From Myrmaecium sp. VS I D KN 1 (taxonomy: Eukaryota > Ascomycota > Dothideomycetes > Valsariales > Valsariaceae): 64,000 bases of DNA. Under the pieces are notes generated by a model. It did no database searches and was not told the origin of the DNA. It was given only the letters and a program-made list of their open reading frames with translations. Numbering within the stretch: position 1 is the first letter of the stretch; each line of letters begins with the position of its first letter. Where the stretch lies: assembly GCA_019775845.1 (NCBI GenBank), contig JADQAV010000043.1, positions 62,001 through 126,000 of the forward strand. Direction: 5' to 3'. Below are positions 1 through 11,030 of the stretch, piece by piece. Both the position numbers and the translations under genes were made by a program.

Positions 1-2046
1 CGACCCGGTCCGCCTCGGCTGCAGGAGGAGGCGGGTAGTGCTCCTTCGGGGCGGGCACCTCGTCCGCGCCGGGATAGGCCTCCTTCTTGACGGGCTGGGC
101 CACTTCGTCTTCGGTCTTGACCGGTTCGGCAGCCTCCGCGTCCGCTGCTTCAATGTCCTCGGTCTTGACGCGCTTGGCGGAGACATCCTCCGACTCGTCG
201 GTCTCGTCGAACTCGCGCTTCAGGGGAGAAGCCTTGAGCGTCTCGGGCTCATCCTTGGGCTGATTCGAGCGAGCCGCAGCCGGGGCCCTCGTCTGCTCCA
301 ACTCGGCGCCGCTCGACGGGACAAGCTCCTCGAGCGTCTCCAGCTTGATGCTCGGGTCGCCCGTCGCGCCCTTTTGCTCGATCTCGGTGAGCAGGTTGGA
401 GACCGGGGTCGGGTTGACCTTCTTCGGCTCCGACTCCGGACGCGCCTTGATTTCCTTCTGCTTCTCGAGGACGGTGATGAAGAAGCCACCGGTGTCCTGG
501 AGGTGAGGGTAGACGCGCATGCACCGTTCAAGGGGGATGCGCTCGTCCTCGGAGGCCGCCGTGGGGGGGAACATGCCCTCAGTGAGGCGGGAGAAGCCCT
601 CGACTCCCTCGGTCTCCTTGGCCTTCTCCACGTCCTCCCAGCTGCTCCACATGCGACCGGCCTTGTCCATGATCTTCCACGTGTTCAGACCCGGTCGCCT
701 CTTCAAACCGGGCAGTTCGTTGCTGCAGTCAACGAGGCGCACGTTCGCGTTGCCGCCGCAGCGGTCGATGGCCGTTGCGATAACCGCCTCATTCTCAACC
801 GGGTTCATGCTGCAGGTGGAGTAGACGACGCGGCCGCCCACCTTCAGCATCTGCAGCGCGCGGACGAGGATGCGGACCTGCATGATGTACAGACCCACAC
901 CGTTGCCGGGGATCCAGTCCTTCCAGACGTTAGGGTTCTTGCGGGCGGTGCCGTCGCCGGAGCAAGGCACGTCGGCGAGGATACGGTCGAACTTGAGGTA
1001 CTTGCGCGGCGCGCCCTTCTGCGACGGGATCTCGATGGACGGGAACTGCGTGGCGTCGTGGTTGGTGACGATCATGTTGGGGCTGTTGAGCCGCTTGACC
1101 TGGTGGACCAGCATCTGCGCGCGGCGGTAGTCGACGTCGTTGGCGACCACCAGACCGGTCGAGCGTCCGTCATCGCTGTAGTCGTCCTCGGCGTCCGCAT
1201 CCGACTTCTCCGCCTCAATCTCGAAGCCGTCCGGACTGACCTCGCGGCCCTGCTCCTGCGCCACCTTGCGCAGCACCTTCCGCACGCGCGCCTCCTCGCC
1301 GCCGTGCACCATCTCGATCAGCTGGGCTGTCTTGCTGCCCGGGGCGGCGCACAGGTCCAGCACAGTCATACCAGGCTTGATGTCGATGAGGAGAGGCGGG
1401 ACCATGCTGACGACCTCCTGTCGGCTGATGTTCCCCACGCTCGTCTCCGAGACGAGGAACTTCTGGAAGGAGGCGAATGGCTTAAACTTGCGCACGACCT
1501 GCTTCGGCGTCGTCATCGCCCAAGCGAGCTTGTTCGGGTACCACTCCAGCGGCTTCGGCGGCTCGACCGGCTGGCCATCGAACTCGATCGATGTGATCTC
1601 GGGAATGTAGTGGTCGATCAGGCGTTGCTGGACCGCGAGGGCGTGACTAAAAACATCCACATATCAGCAATCACATCCACGGTCCCCAGAAAGAGGAGAA
1701 GGAAGAGGAAGAAAAGAAAACCCGGAGCCATCGCGCCATCCTACCCTTTACTACCCGTGAACCGAAAACTATTCGGCAACTCCCTCCTCAACGCCGCCCA
1801 AAACTCAGGCTTCTCCTCCTCGCTCAGAATACCCAGCTCATTGTAATACTTCTCAAACGTCTCGTTCTTGCGCTCGACTTCGGGGTAGTTGGTAGGATTA
1901 TAGCGACCACCGCCGGCGCGACCTCCACCGCCTCCACGACCGCCGCCACGGCCACCGCGTCCGCCTTTATTCTGTAGAAGGAGTCGAGTTAGCGTCGACG
2001 TCAAGGAGGAGAAGAGAGTACGTACACCTCTGCCACGTTTGCCCAT
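1..2046 (-). CDS. trm4: tRNA (cytosine-5-)-methyltransferase, Trm4/Ncl1 (NSUN2) family, 3' end missing
   Basis: This enzyme makes 5-methylcytosine in tRNA, mainly in the nucleus, using S-adenosylmethionine. Three exons are read on the minus strand: 2046-2026, 1971-1745 and 1646 to beyond base 1. Introns are 2025-1972 and 1744-1647, both GT-AG. A glycine/arginine-rich start (residues 8-35) leads into the family's N-terminal motif ending TGSKGHALAVQQ. The SAM-binding motif VLDLCAAPGSK lies near residue 180. The two catalytic cysteines are in DVPCSGDGT (about residue 311) and STCSMNPVENE (about 361). The C-terminal part is acidic and lysine-rich with repeated VKTED/VKKE stretches and runs off the window, so roughly 631 residues are visible. 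It is divergent from the TMEM234-like gene, 441 bases apart. The assignment rests on the complete motif set and is secure. Confidence 0.95.
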
Positions 2047-2487
2047 GGTGTGTTTGGTTGTGAGGGGTGAATGTGGAGGAGGAGGGGCGAGTCTGAGGGT
2101 CGCGGTGGGAAATTTCGCGGCCGGCCAATGGGATCGTCAGCGGGACGGAGATTCTGGCGGGCCGAGGCGTGAGGTCGGGCAGAGGTTCGGCGGGCGACTC
2201 CTAAATCTGCGTAGTCTCAGCACAACAGCGCATTTTCCGGAGCTTGTTTGATATTTACCGTTCAATTGGACCTTCTTCCAATATCAATGTCTTCCCATTC
2301 ACGCCTCCATATCATGTTCGACCTCAAGATCTCGCCGGTCACCACCGCTCTTGGCATACTGCCGGCCCATGCATGCTAGATCCCTTATCAACCCGCCGAT
2401 AAGAGCACTCCCCGGACTAACCTCCAGCTCACATCCCCATCCCCATCCCATCCCAAATCCACTCACAACCTCACCAAAACACCAACC
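2047..2487. promoter_or_regulatory. shared promoter region between two divergent genes
   Basis: This is 441 bases between the start codons of the Trm4-type gene and the TMEM234-like gene. It contains a CCAAT box (GGCCAATGGG near 2124). The last 100 bases before the TMEM234-like gene are pyrimidine- and CA-rich, as in many fungal 5' leaders. No open frame in it looks coding. Confidence 0.4.
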
Positions 2488-3078
2488 ATGGACCCCGACG
2501 CCCCCCTCCCCCCCACCTCCTCTCCCTCACCCCTCCGCTGGACCCTCGGCTTCCTCCTCGTGGGCGCCGCCTGGGGACTCACAACACCCTTCATGCGCAA
2601 AGCGGCCGTGCAGTCGGATCCACAGCAAGCTGCTAGCTCCCAACCATCCCGCGCCTGGCTCACCGACCCCAGTCACCCTTCCTGGTGGCTCACCCGCAAG
2701 CTCTGGGGCATCCTCTACGCGGTAGTGGACCTGCTGCGTCGACCCGCCTACGCGATCCCGTTGCTGATCAACGTGACGGGGAGCGTGTGGTTTTTTTTGT
2801 TGATTGGGAAGGCTGGTGAGTGCTGGAGAGAAGGGGAGATGGAGGGTAGGCTGACTGACGGTTTGCGTTGTAGAGCTGAGTCTTACGGTGCCGATTACGA
2901 ATTCGCTGGCGTTCCTGTTTACGGTGTTGGGCGAGTGGTGGGCGGAGGGGAAGGTTATTGGTCGTGGTATGTCCCTGCCCTAGGATGTGACGGCCGCTTG
3001 CTAACTGTGGTAGATACCTGGCTCGGTATGGCTCTAGTCCTCGGCGGCATCGCGCTGTGTGTGCAGGCTAAATCATGA
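2488..3078 (+). CDS. TMEM234 / UPF0546 family small multi-pass membrane protein
   Basis: Exons are 2488-2815, 2874-2966 and 3014-3078, giving about 161 residues. The introns (58 and 47 bases) have GT-AG ends and restore one frame. Residues 15-31 form a hydrophobic segment (LGFLLVGAAWGLTTPFM). A hydrophobic stretch lies around PLLINVTGSVWFFLLIG. The family hallmark ELSLTVPITNSLAF begins at the first splice junction, followed by FTVLGEWW and the last membrane segment LGMALVLGGIALCVQA. This is the EamA/DMT-like fold of TMEM234, with four predicted membrane segments. The molecular function of the family is not established, so none is given here. The next gene is convergent and ends 275 bases downstream. 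Confidence 0.85.
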   Translation: MDPDAPLPPTSSPSPLRWTLGFLLVGAAWGLTTPFMRKAAVQSDPQQAASSQPSRAWLTDPSHPSWWLTRKLWGILYAVVDLLRRPAYAIPLLINVTGSVWFFLLIGKAGECWREGEMEGRLTDGLRCRAESYGADYEFAGVPVYGVGRVVGGGEGYWSWYVPALGCDGRLLTVVDTWLGMALVLGGIALCVQAKS

Positions 3079-3352
3079 GCAAGGGAGGAAGGGAAGGGTG
3101 GGAAGGAAGGATAGGGAAGGGTAGCACGGCCAGGAGCTCGTGAGCGGTGGACATACAGGAGTAATTCCTTCCCGGCTCCATGAACAAGCGCGTTTCGGTT
3201 TCTGGAGTAAAGCACGGCGTTTGCAGGCATGATCTTTTGGGAGAAACAAGAGAACACACGCTTGCTGCTCATAAAGGAAGCCAAAACTCCACAGAGGACT
3301 CCCTCCTCTCCACCCTACATGATCTCCAACACCCCAAGCCCTACCAACTCAC

Positions 3353-4395
3353 CTACCCACCCCTCCCCTCTCCAAACAACCTCGAAAACCCCTGCGCCGG
3401 CGGCTGCAGCCAATTCCGCCCATCATACCCCACCTCCCCCTCAATACAATGAAACGTATAAATGAACCTGCTCCGTCCACTCGTATTCCTCTCACTCTTA
3501 TGCAGCACATTCCCATGAATCAGCACCAGCGCGCCGGCCTTGACCTCCGCCAGCCTGTACACCTCCGCCTCCGCCTCCTCCGGCGTCTGCTCCTTGACCC
3601 CCTTCAACCCCTCCGGAAACCGCGCGCTCTCATTCTCCACAAACCCCGTGCCCCCACCCGGCATGCGGACAAAGCGCTTGCGAATCGGCTCCCGCCGATG
3701 GGAGCCGGGCGCAAAGCTCAACCCGCCATTCCCCGCCCCCGCGTCCTCCAGCGCGTACCAGAAGCCGACGGCGGAGGGGGGATCGGTGTAGAGGAACGTG
3801 CTGTCCTGGTGCGGCGGCACGCGGCCGCCGATCTCCGGCTGCTTGCAGATGACCATGCTTTGGAGGACGCGGGGGTCACGGAAGCCGAGCTGGCGGGCGA
3901 GCGCAGCGTTGGTGGGGGAGAGCGAGACGGCGCGGAAGGGCGGCGACAGCTCGTGCAGGTAGTGGCCGATTTTGTTGATCGCCAGCGCGGCGGGTTTGCG
4001 CAGGGTATGGGTGCTGGGGGAGATGGCATCTGTTGTTTCACCCTGTTAGCGATAGAGCCGGCGCGAGGGGAATGTCTGAACCCCCTTTCCTACTCACCTT
4101 CCTCAAAAAAGAACCGGATCCGATCCCCGCTCTCAAGGAAATACTTGTCCCCAACGTGAGCGGACTTCTCGCCCGTCGAGAAGGTCGTCATCGGGTGGTC
4201 GCCCGCCGCCAGCGCCGCCTCGAGCTCCTCCCCCAGCAGCCGGTCCGTTTCCGCGCGTAGGGCCGCCACCGTGGCCGCGTCCAGCGCGTCGGGGATGATC
4301 AGGTAGCCATCTTCGTGGAAGGCTTGGAGTTGGGCGTCGGTGAGTTGCATGGGGGTGGAGGTGGAGGTCGATGAGGCGGCGGCGTCGGTAGCCAT
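3353..4395 (-). CDS. phytanoyl-CoA dioxygenase (PhyH) family protein, PHYHD1-like
   Basis: This is an Fe(II)/2-oxoglutarate-dependent oxygenase of about 324 residues in two exons (4395-4098 and 4029-3353; intron 4097-4030). The N-terminus has LTDAQLQAFHEDGYLIIPDAL, typical of the family. The metal-binding HxD is seen in PPHQDSTFLYT (His about 173, Asp about 175). The distal His lies in LIHGNVLHKSERN and the 2-oxoglutarate-binding Arg in SGRSRFIYTFH. The string VGFWYALEDA and the ending NWLQPP match the PHYHD1 subgroup better than peroxisomal PAHX, and no PTS1 tripeptide ends the protein. The true substrate is unknown. The start at 4395 is chosen because LTDAQL follows directly after a short Ser/Thr-rich leader. 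Confidence 0.9.
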
Positions 4396-5399
4396 TTTCT
4401 GGCGGCGGTTCTGGACTCGAAGACAGAGAGAAGACAAGCTGACAAGGTCCGGTACGGTCCAGTGTGTCAAGAAGTCGAAACAAAGAAATCCAGAAGAAGG
4501 TGAAGAAGCAGAACAAGGTGGGGTGAGTTAAAGTGAGGTGGGGTAGTAGGTTGAAGTGGGGTAGTCCGCGATTCGACCAGTGATAAGCAAGCCGTTTCAC
4601 CGTCATCCACCCCACTTCTCCGCATTCTCAGGGTTCATTCACAATCGCCCATCCACGAAAAATCCACGATAACAACAGCGATTGCCTCTCTCCCTTCTTT
4701 CCCCGCCGAACAGTGGAAAATGGCGGAGAGAATTGAGAGATTCCTGGTTAATTACAGAGAGCGAGCAAGCGGAGATCAGACCTCAGCATTAGAAAAAAAA
4801 AGGCATTACAATCCCCTCCCTCTTCTTCCCAGCTCAGGAAAAGAAAGTCTGATCCCAACATAATAGCCTGTAATATATTGTACACGAGACGGCATAGCAT
4901 AGCATAGGACGCCAGAAGAAAGAGAAGAGAGGAGGGGTATTGAGAACAAGAAAACCCATCTTTCATCCACCATCCTCCATCTTCCTTTCTTTCCATAATC
5001 TTCCCAGTCCAGATCAGCAGGACATGGGATAGATGAATAGACAGCGACCTCAACGACGTGGAAGAAAGAAAGAAGAAAAACTCCAACTCCCAACAGATGC
5101 AATCGATGCAAATGGTTTAATTCCCACATCACTCATCTTTTTGTTGCCGAAAGGAAAAAAAGAAAGGAGAGAAAAAGAAAAGAAAGAGAAAAAGAAAAGA
5201 AAGAGAAAAAGAAAAGAAAGAGAAAAAGAAAAGAAAGAGAAAAAGAAAAGAAAGAGAAAAAGGAAAAGAAACATCAAATACAGCAAAAAGAAAAACAAGG
5301 GGGTATTCCCAGAACCATACCACCACCCCTTTTCCTCCTCCTCCTTTCCTTCCTCCCCTCCCTTCTCTTCCTCCCCCACCAAATACTCGCACCCACCAC
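4396..5399. other. intergenic, with purine-rich tandem repeat
   Basis: This 1.0 kb lies between the start of the PhyH gene and the stop codon of the Prp24 gene. About 5155-5270 is a purine-only tract built from roughly five copies of a 17-base unit made of GA and AAAAAG blocks. No gene-like open frame is seen. The lysine-rich or phenylalanine-rich frames read through the purine tract are artefacts of composition. Confidence 0.7.
5155..5270. repeat. purine-rich minisatellite, 17-base unit
   Basis: The repeated unit is AGAAAAAGAAAAGAAAG, present about five times head to tail with few differences. Such polypurine/polypyrimidine DNA can form triplex structures and is prone to length change. It lies about 130 bases past the 3' end of the Prp24 coding sequence. 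Confidence 0.85.
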
Positions 5400-8300
5400 C
5401 TACTCCTTCATATCCACATCCCCCTCCCTCCTCACAAACAGCGCCCGAAACTCCTCATTACTCCTCGGCTTGCCCTCCGCCTGCCTCTCCTCACCCATCG
5501 TCGCCGTCGGCGCCGCCGCAGAAGTCGCACCAACATGGGCACGAGCCCCTCCAAAGCCACCACGACCCCGGCTACCCAGGCCACCCCGCCTGCCGCCGCC
5601 CTGACTCGGTCGATGAATCACGCCCGCCGGCGTAAACACCTTCTCCTCCTTCGCAGGCGGGGCCTTCTTCTTCTCCGCCTTCGGCTTCTCGCCCAGGCGA
5701 TCGCTACGCCACTCGCGCTTGCCCATACGCTTCAACTCCTCAGGCGTGCCGATGCGGAGCTTTTTGCCATTGGCGATCTCCGCGCCCTCGAGTGTCAGGC
5801 TCGCCCGTCCCACATCCGCCATTTGGGCGAACTCGATGATCGCCCCGCCGTGTTCGGGCATCAGCACCACCTTGTTGACCGGCCCCACGCGCTCGGCCAG
5901 CAGCCGGATGCGCGTGTCGTTCACCGTGTCTGGGATGTTCATCAGCGCGATCGTGCGCTCGAAGCGGGTGTGCGCCGTGTCTGCGGTGCTGCTGCTTTCC
6001 CCGTTGGCGGACGCGGCTGGGTGGGCGACGTTGTTGGCGAGACGCTTGATCGGGTCGGGCTTTGAGATTCCCACGTGGACGACACGCGATTTGATCTGGG
6101 TGTTGTGGGTGGCGGCGACCGCGGCTTCGGCTTGTTCCTGGAGGAAAGTCAGCAACGACGTAGAAAATCATCGAGCGTGAGGACCTACCTTTGTCTTGTA
6201 CACAACATAAGCAATGCCCCTCGGCCTGCCAACATAGTTCTTCGGAATGCGAACGCTCTCCACCTCACCATACTTGGCGAATTTATCGCGGAGTTCCGTT
6301 TCGGTGACAGCAAAATCAAGATTACGAATGAACAGCTCGCGACCCTCATAGAGCGGTCCAGTCCGCGTCGCCTTGAGCGCCGGATTCGAGATCTTCGCAA
6401 CCAGCTTGTTCTTGCGGCCGAGATCGGTGCCATCCAAGCTGGTGGCAGCGCGGGCCTGCTCCTCGGTGAGGAACTGGACGTAGCAGAAGCGACGGTGGGT
6501 GTTCAGCGCCAACGACGGGAAGCGAACGTCGACGATCTCGCCAAAGTTCTTGAAGAGATCCCGGATGTAGGTCTCGTCCGCCTCGCGGGGGAAGTTGGTC
6601 ACCCACAGGGTCGTGCCCGTGCCCATGGTGATCTTGATCTCCGCGCCGTCGAACGGCTTCGTCTCGCGCATCTGGGCGTACGCAGCATCCTCAGGGGTGT
6701 CAAACTCGACGGTGGCGGTGACGGTGTCGGACTCCGGGACCAGCTTCAAGCTGTTGATCGTGCCGCAATCGCGGAAGAACTGCCTCACCTTTGTCTCGGT
6801 GGTTCCCTGCGGCAAGCCTCGAACCACGATGGTGGAATGCTCGCGATCACGCCTGAATTGCTGCTCACGGCTTTCGGAGGCTGCAGGCGCCTGAGCGCTG
6901 TCATCTGGTGCGGCGGCGTCCTGGTGTTTAGACTTTTTCGACGTCCCTTCAGCCTCAGCAGCCTCGCCATCCCACTTCCTCTTGGCTCCATTCGCATGAG
7001 CGTCGGCGGATGGCTCGGCGGGCTGCGCAGCGTAGGCTTGCATGTTTTCTGCGGCGGCGGCGGCTTCGTCTTCACGTCGCTTCTGGACGGCCTTGGTGGC
7101 TTTGCGGGCCTCGACGTTGGCCGACCGGAGCTCCTGCACGGACTCGTGTTGCTCGCAGTGATTCAGAAACATGGTGATGAGCTGCTCCGGCCAATCCATC
7201 GTCTGAATCCTCTTCAGACCCTGCCGCAGGACCGCGGTCGCCTCACGAGGCGGGGGCACCTCGGGCCCATACGAGGCTCGGTTCTGGGTGATGTACTGAC
7301 CCCAGACGAGCATCTCCCAGATATAGTAGCGGTACCAAAAGTCGTAGCTGTCCCGCTGGATCTTGACCAGACTCTGCCAAATCGCCCGTGCCCCCTCCAC
7401 GTTGCCGCTCTGAGTCAGGAACTTGATGTTGATGCGTTCCAGACGGTACAGCGGGTCGCCCTTGAACTCCTTCCCGTACTTGTCGTTGCCCACGTCCCGG
7501 ACGTGTTCGAGCGCCGAGCGAATGCCTACCTCGGCGATGTCGAGATCGTCTTCACTGGAATGGGAGCTGAATGCCTTGCGGCGGAGGTATCCACACCATG
7601 CGATGTAGACTTTCAGGAGCTCCTCCAGGCTGTTCTGGTCGAGCAGGCCGGTGGACGTGGCGTGGTGCTTGACGCCCTCGATCTCCACAAAGTCCTTGCC
7701 CTCCTGCTCCAGCGCGAGGATGCGATGCGACCAGAGCGCTCCCGCCCAGGGGCAATGCCGGGTGGCCCGCTCGAGCACCGCCAAAGTGGACACACCGGAG
7801 TTGGGCGTCTCGATGAGGAACTCAACGTAATCTTCCCAGAAGGTGGCGTCGGTGGGGAAGCGAGTGGTCGCACGCTCAAAGACGGCGTTGACCGGGTTGA
7901 AGCTGAAGATGCCTTGCTTGCGCCGCTCCCAGCGGATGTAGGACGCATACGCTGTCCACTCCGCATCCTTGTCGTTGTTCTGCACGGCGCGCTGGATCTG
8001 GAACTCGAATGTCTCCCGGAGACTGTACTGCTCCTTGGTCTTGGACGCACGCTGGGTCATCGACGCCATGATGTCCTCGTACGCGGCGTTGTCGTGCGTC
8101 GAGATGAATGTGGAGAACATCTGGAACGTCTGATCCCACGTGGCGTGGGGAACGAGCAATCGCTCCTCGAACAGGGCCCGGATCTGCTGGACTTTGATGG
8201 GAGACGGCGCTCGGGTCTGGTCTTCGAACAGGATCTCCATGTAGCGGTCCCAGACGAGGTGGCTGTCGTTCATGTGCCATTTGGTCGCGGAGACGCCCTG

Positions 8301-9712
8301 ACGCCAGACGTCCATCATCTGTTCGTAGGTGAAGACCTCTCGGCCGATGGTCTTGTCCTCCTCGGACCAGCTCGACTTCGCTCCGTCGACTTCGTTGGCG
8401 TTCACCCAGAGGCCGTACATGAACTCCCCGTAGCGTCGCCACAGCGTGGAGCTGCTGGGCTCGTCCTGCACCGCCTTGCTAAAGTTTTCCATCAGACTGA
8501 GGCGATCGTCAATCGACTGGGCCAGTGCGAGCTCGTCATCGAGCCACTCGATCCACATCTCTTCGCCGAGGGGGTACTTGGCCTCCATGGTCTGACGGGC
8601 CTGGCGGAGCTCGACCACATAGTCATACGTCGCAGGGTTTTCCGGAGGAGCATCCGGGCTAGATGGGGTGGTGTAGTTAACCAGTCCTTTACGAAGCAGT
8701 TTGATCATGGTCACATGTGCCTGGTAATCATACGAGTTCTCGGCGATCGCTTTCGCGGCATCGTTCAACGCCTGGTTGTCTTCCGGCGAGAGCGAGCGGA
8801 CATGGTAGATGCGCGGCGAACGTGCGGGCGCGTCAGCCATGGGGAGGTCCTTGGCGGAGCTCGTCGAGAGCGTGCGAGGGAGATTCTGCAAACTGTGGGG
8901 TGTGAGCAAAGTGAGATAGACGGTCGCAATGCGGACGGACGACTGACCTGATGGACGGACGTTGAGCCTGGTAAACTTGCGGATCGCGCAGGCCGACGGA
9001 GTTTTGACGGGTGGTTTGGTGATGATGTTGCATGGAAGCGAGGTCTGCGTGCGTGTGTCGTCAGTCAGGTTCCTCAGGCCAGTCAGCCGAGCAGGGCACG
9101 GCGAAGCACCCCTCACGACGTCCACGGTTCCGTCCAACACGACGCTTTCATTCCACATCCGATGCAGACTCTCCAAACGCTGCCAGGAACCATGCCAGAC
9201 GCCTTTGCACGACTACAGCATGCCTGGAAGACCGCGCACGTCACCTGGCAGCGTCCAGCGCGCCGTACCATCTTCGTCACGACGAACCAACACCCACAAT
9301 CCGACTTACCAGCCAATGTGTCCATCCCCGGCGTCGACGCCTGCCGATGCAACGGCGGCTGGACCGGGCTCATGTATGGCTCCGACACGGGAGCGAACGG
9401 CGGACGCCCATCAAGCGAGGTTGGCGTGCTGGTCGCGCTGCTGTGATAGCCACGGCCGTTCGCCGACGCCAGACCTGGCGAGGGCAGAGCGAGATGCGCG
9501 TGGAAGGGATTCGGATGGGCATAATGCGGTGCCGAATGGTGCTCGACGGGATGATGCGACAAGGTCAGCTGCTGGCTCAGCGTGGAGGATTTGCGCGTCG
9601 TCGCCGCCGGTCGGCCGGCACGCTTGCTCGGCGAGCCGTGAGGGGAGCGGAGCGGCGGCGGCGTCGCGCTGGACGGCGACTCCTGCGGCGAGAGGAGGGA
9701 GTTGATGTCCAT
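5400..9712 (-). CDS. prp24: pre-mRNA splicing factor Prp24 / SART3-like (HAT repeats plus RRMs)
   Basis: This U6 snRNA-binding factor anneals U4 and U6 RNA during snRNP recycling in the nucleus. Four exons (9712-9310, 9044-8948, 8892-6189, 6137-5400) give about 1313 residues. The introns are 9309-9045, 8947-8893 and 6188-6138. After a disordered Ser/Pro-rich start (MDINSLLSPQESP) comes a long helical HAT-repeat region. Then come four RRMs (starts near HSTIVVRGLP, TTLWVTNFP, RELFIRNLD and RTIALMNIP) and a Gly/Arg tail. The last residues carry the Lsm-binding motif SNEEFRALFV, the hallmark of Prp24/SART3. An in-frame ATG at 8840 (MADAPARS) would give a shorter protein. The upstream exons are preferred because their splice junctions join precisely into MDTLA-DLASMQHHHQ and because the MDINSLLSP start resembles the fungal orthologues I recall. 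Confidence 0.93.
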
Positions 9713-11030
9713 GGGATCGCGGTGACCCGTCGCGGGGATGTCCGGGCGGTTGGAGAGGGTTCGAGGATGGGGGTCCGGCGATGCGAGGGCCGGGCACAGG
9801 CGAGGGTGGAGAGACGAGCGACGAAGCGCAGGTTCACGGAGCGGTGGTGGAGAGGGAGGAGGCGGTCGCAGCAGACTGCATCCGAGCCGGATCGAGCTGC
9901 ACGGATGGAGGCGGTGGTGGTGGTGGTGAATGGGGAGCGATGCGCTCGGTGTGCAGCCGCGGATGGGGAGAGAGACAAAATTGTTTGGGGGACCACACCG
10001 AGGCGATGATGCCGAACCTTTGGCGGATGCGTGGGCGGATTCGGTGCCCTGGCGGGCCTAGCTGGTCCGGGTGGTCTGGCTGGTCGAGCTGGTCTGGCTG
10101 ACGGTCCCTGGTGCACCCGGCCGAGTGTGAAGAGCCAGCTGGAGCCGGTGGGGGAGATGGAGGGACGGGCCAATGAGAGGGGCTCGGATGGGCTGCCGGT
10201 GGGTTGCGTTGTGCATCGCCCTGGGGCTCTCGATGCTTGGAAATGACGGCATTGGCTTGGGTTGGCTGGGTTGGCTGGGTTTGCTGGCTGAACCCCCCGG
10301 CCTTCCCGCCGCCCTCACCCTTTTTCTTGCCTGTCACGGCCGCCTGTCGCCTTTTTCACCCCGTCGGGGCAGCAACATCAGCTCACTTCGACTTTGATAA
10401 GCAGCGGGAGGAGGACAAATACTCCTCACGAGCGAGGAAGCCTTGGAAGAGGGCAAAGAGGAGTACTCTGACCATGCATCGACTCCCTTCCCGCGCCTGG
10501 TCCGTACCCTGCACCGGAGAGCTTCCCCTTCATGCACGCTGAGGTCAACAACATCCGATTTCTCAGCCGGTGATCCTCCCGAAGCGCTGCAGCCGACACC
10601 CCTCCCCCATCCTTTACCCTCCCGTGCTATATTCGGAGGCTGTAGGAATGGTCGCGTGTAGATAATTCTGGGAGGGATAGCGTCGCGGTAAGCCAGACAT
10701 GAGATCTGAGACGTCGGCACTGCCCAAAACCGTCTACCAGACTCGAGGAGAGCCTGTTCAGATGATTCAATGCTGGCACATTCGATATGGTCAGTTCTCG
10801 CGGTGAATCAAGGATGCCGGCAGGAACATGAGATGGATGCCCCAGCCGTCAGGCAGCAAGGCCTCAACAGGCAGCACCTTTCCGAAAATAAGGCACGCAC
10901 AATTGGTAGAGGTTCTAGCCCCACGTGATATGTCTTGGCACCTCTCGGAGGTCAGTTTTCGGATCCTCCACCAACATCGATTATCACACCGGCACGGCCG
11001 CTGCTGGCACAACACACACACACACTCACA
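9713..11030. other. intergenic / 5' leaders of the Prp24 and uL22m genes
   Basis: This is 1.3 kb between two divergent start codons. 10050-10110 is an imperfect minisatellite of TGGTC-type 9-mers, and 10258-10290 has repeated GGTTGGCT. The proline-rich frames here (for example minus strand 10337-9834) have no domain and lie where the Prp24 leader is expected. I see no separate gene. Confidence 0.55.

Noticed and set aside
38-1846. 602-codon plus-strand open frame
   Set aside because: It is antisense to the Trm4-type gene, whose motifs are unmistakable. It is Leu/Arg-rich with no domain, a by-product of GC-rich third positions.
5033-5635. Lysine/glutamate-rich plus-strand frame
   Set aside because: It reads through the polypurine minisatellite and then antisense to the Prp24 tail.
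6075-8951. 958-codon plus-strand open frame
   Set aside because: Antisense to Prp24. Composition mirrors the real gene and no family is visible.
9834-10337. Proline-rich minus-strand frame of 167 codons
   Set aside because: It lies in the Prp24 leader, has TGGTC-type repeat composition and no conserved start or domain.
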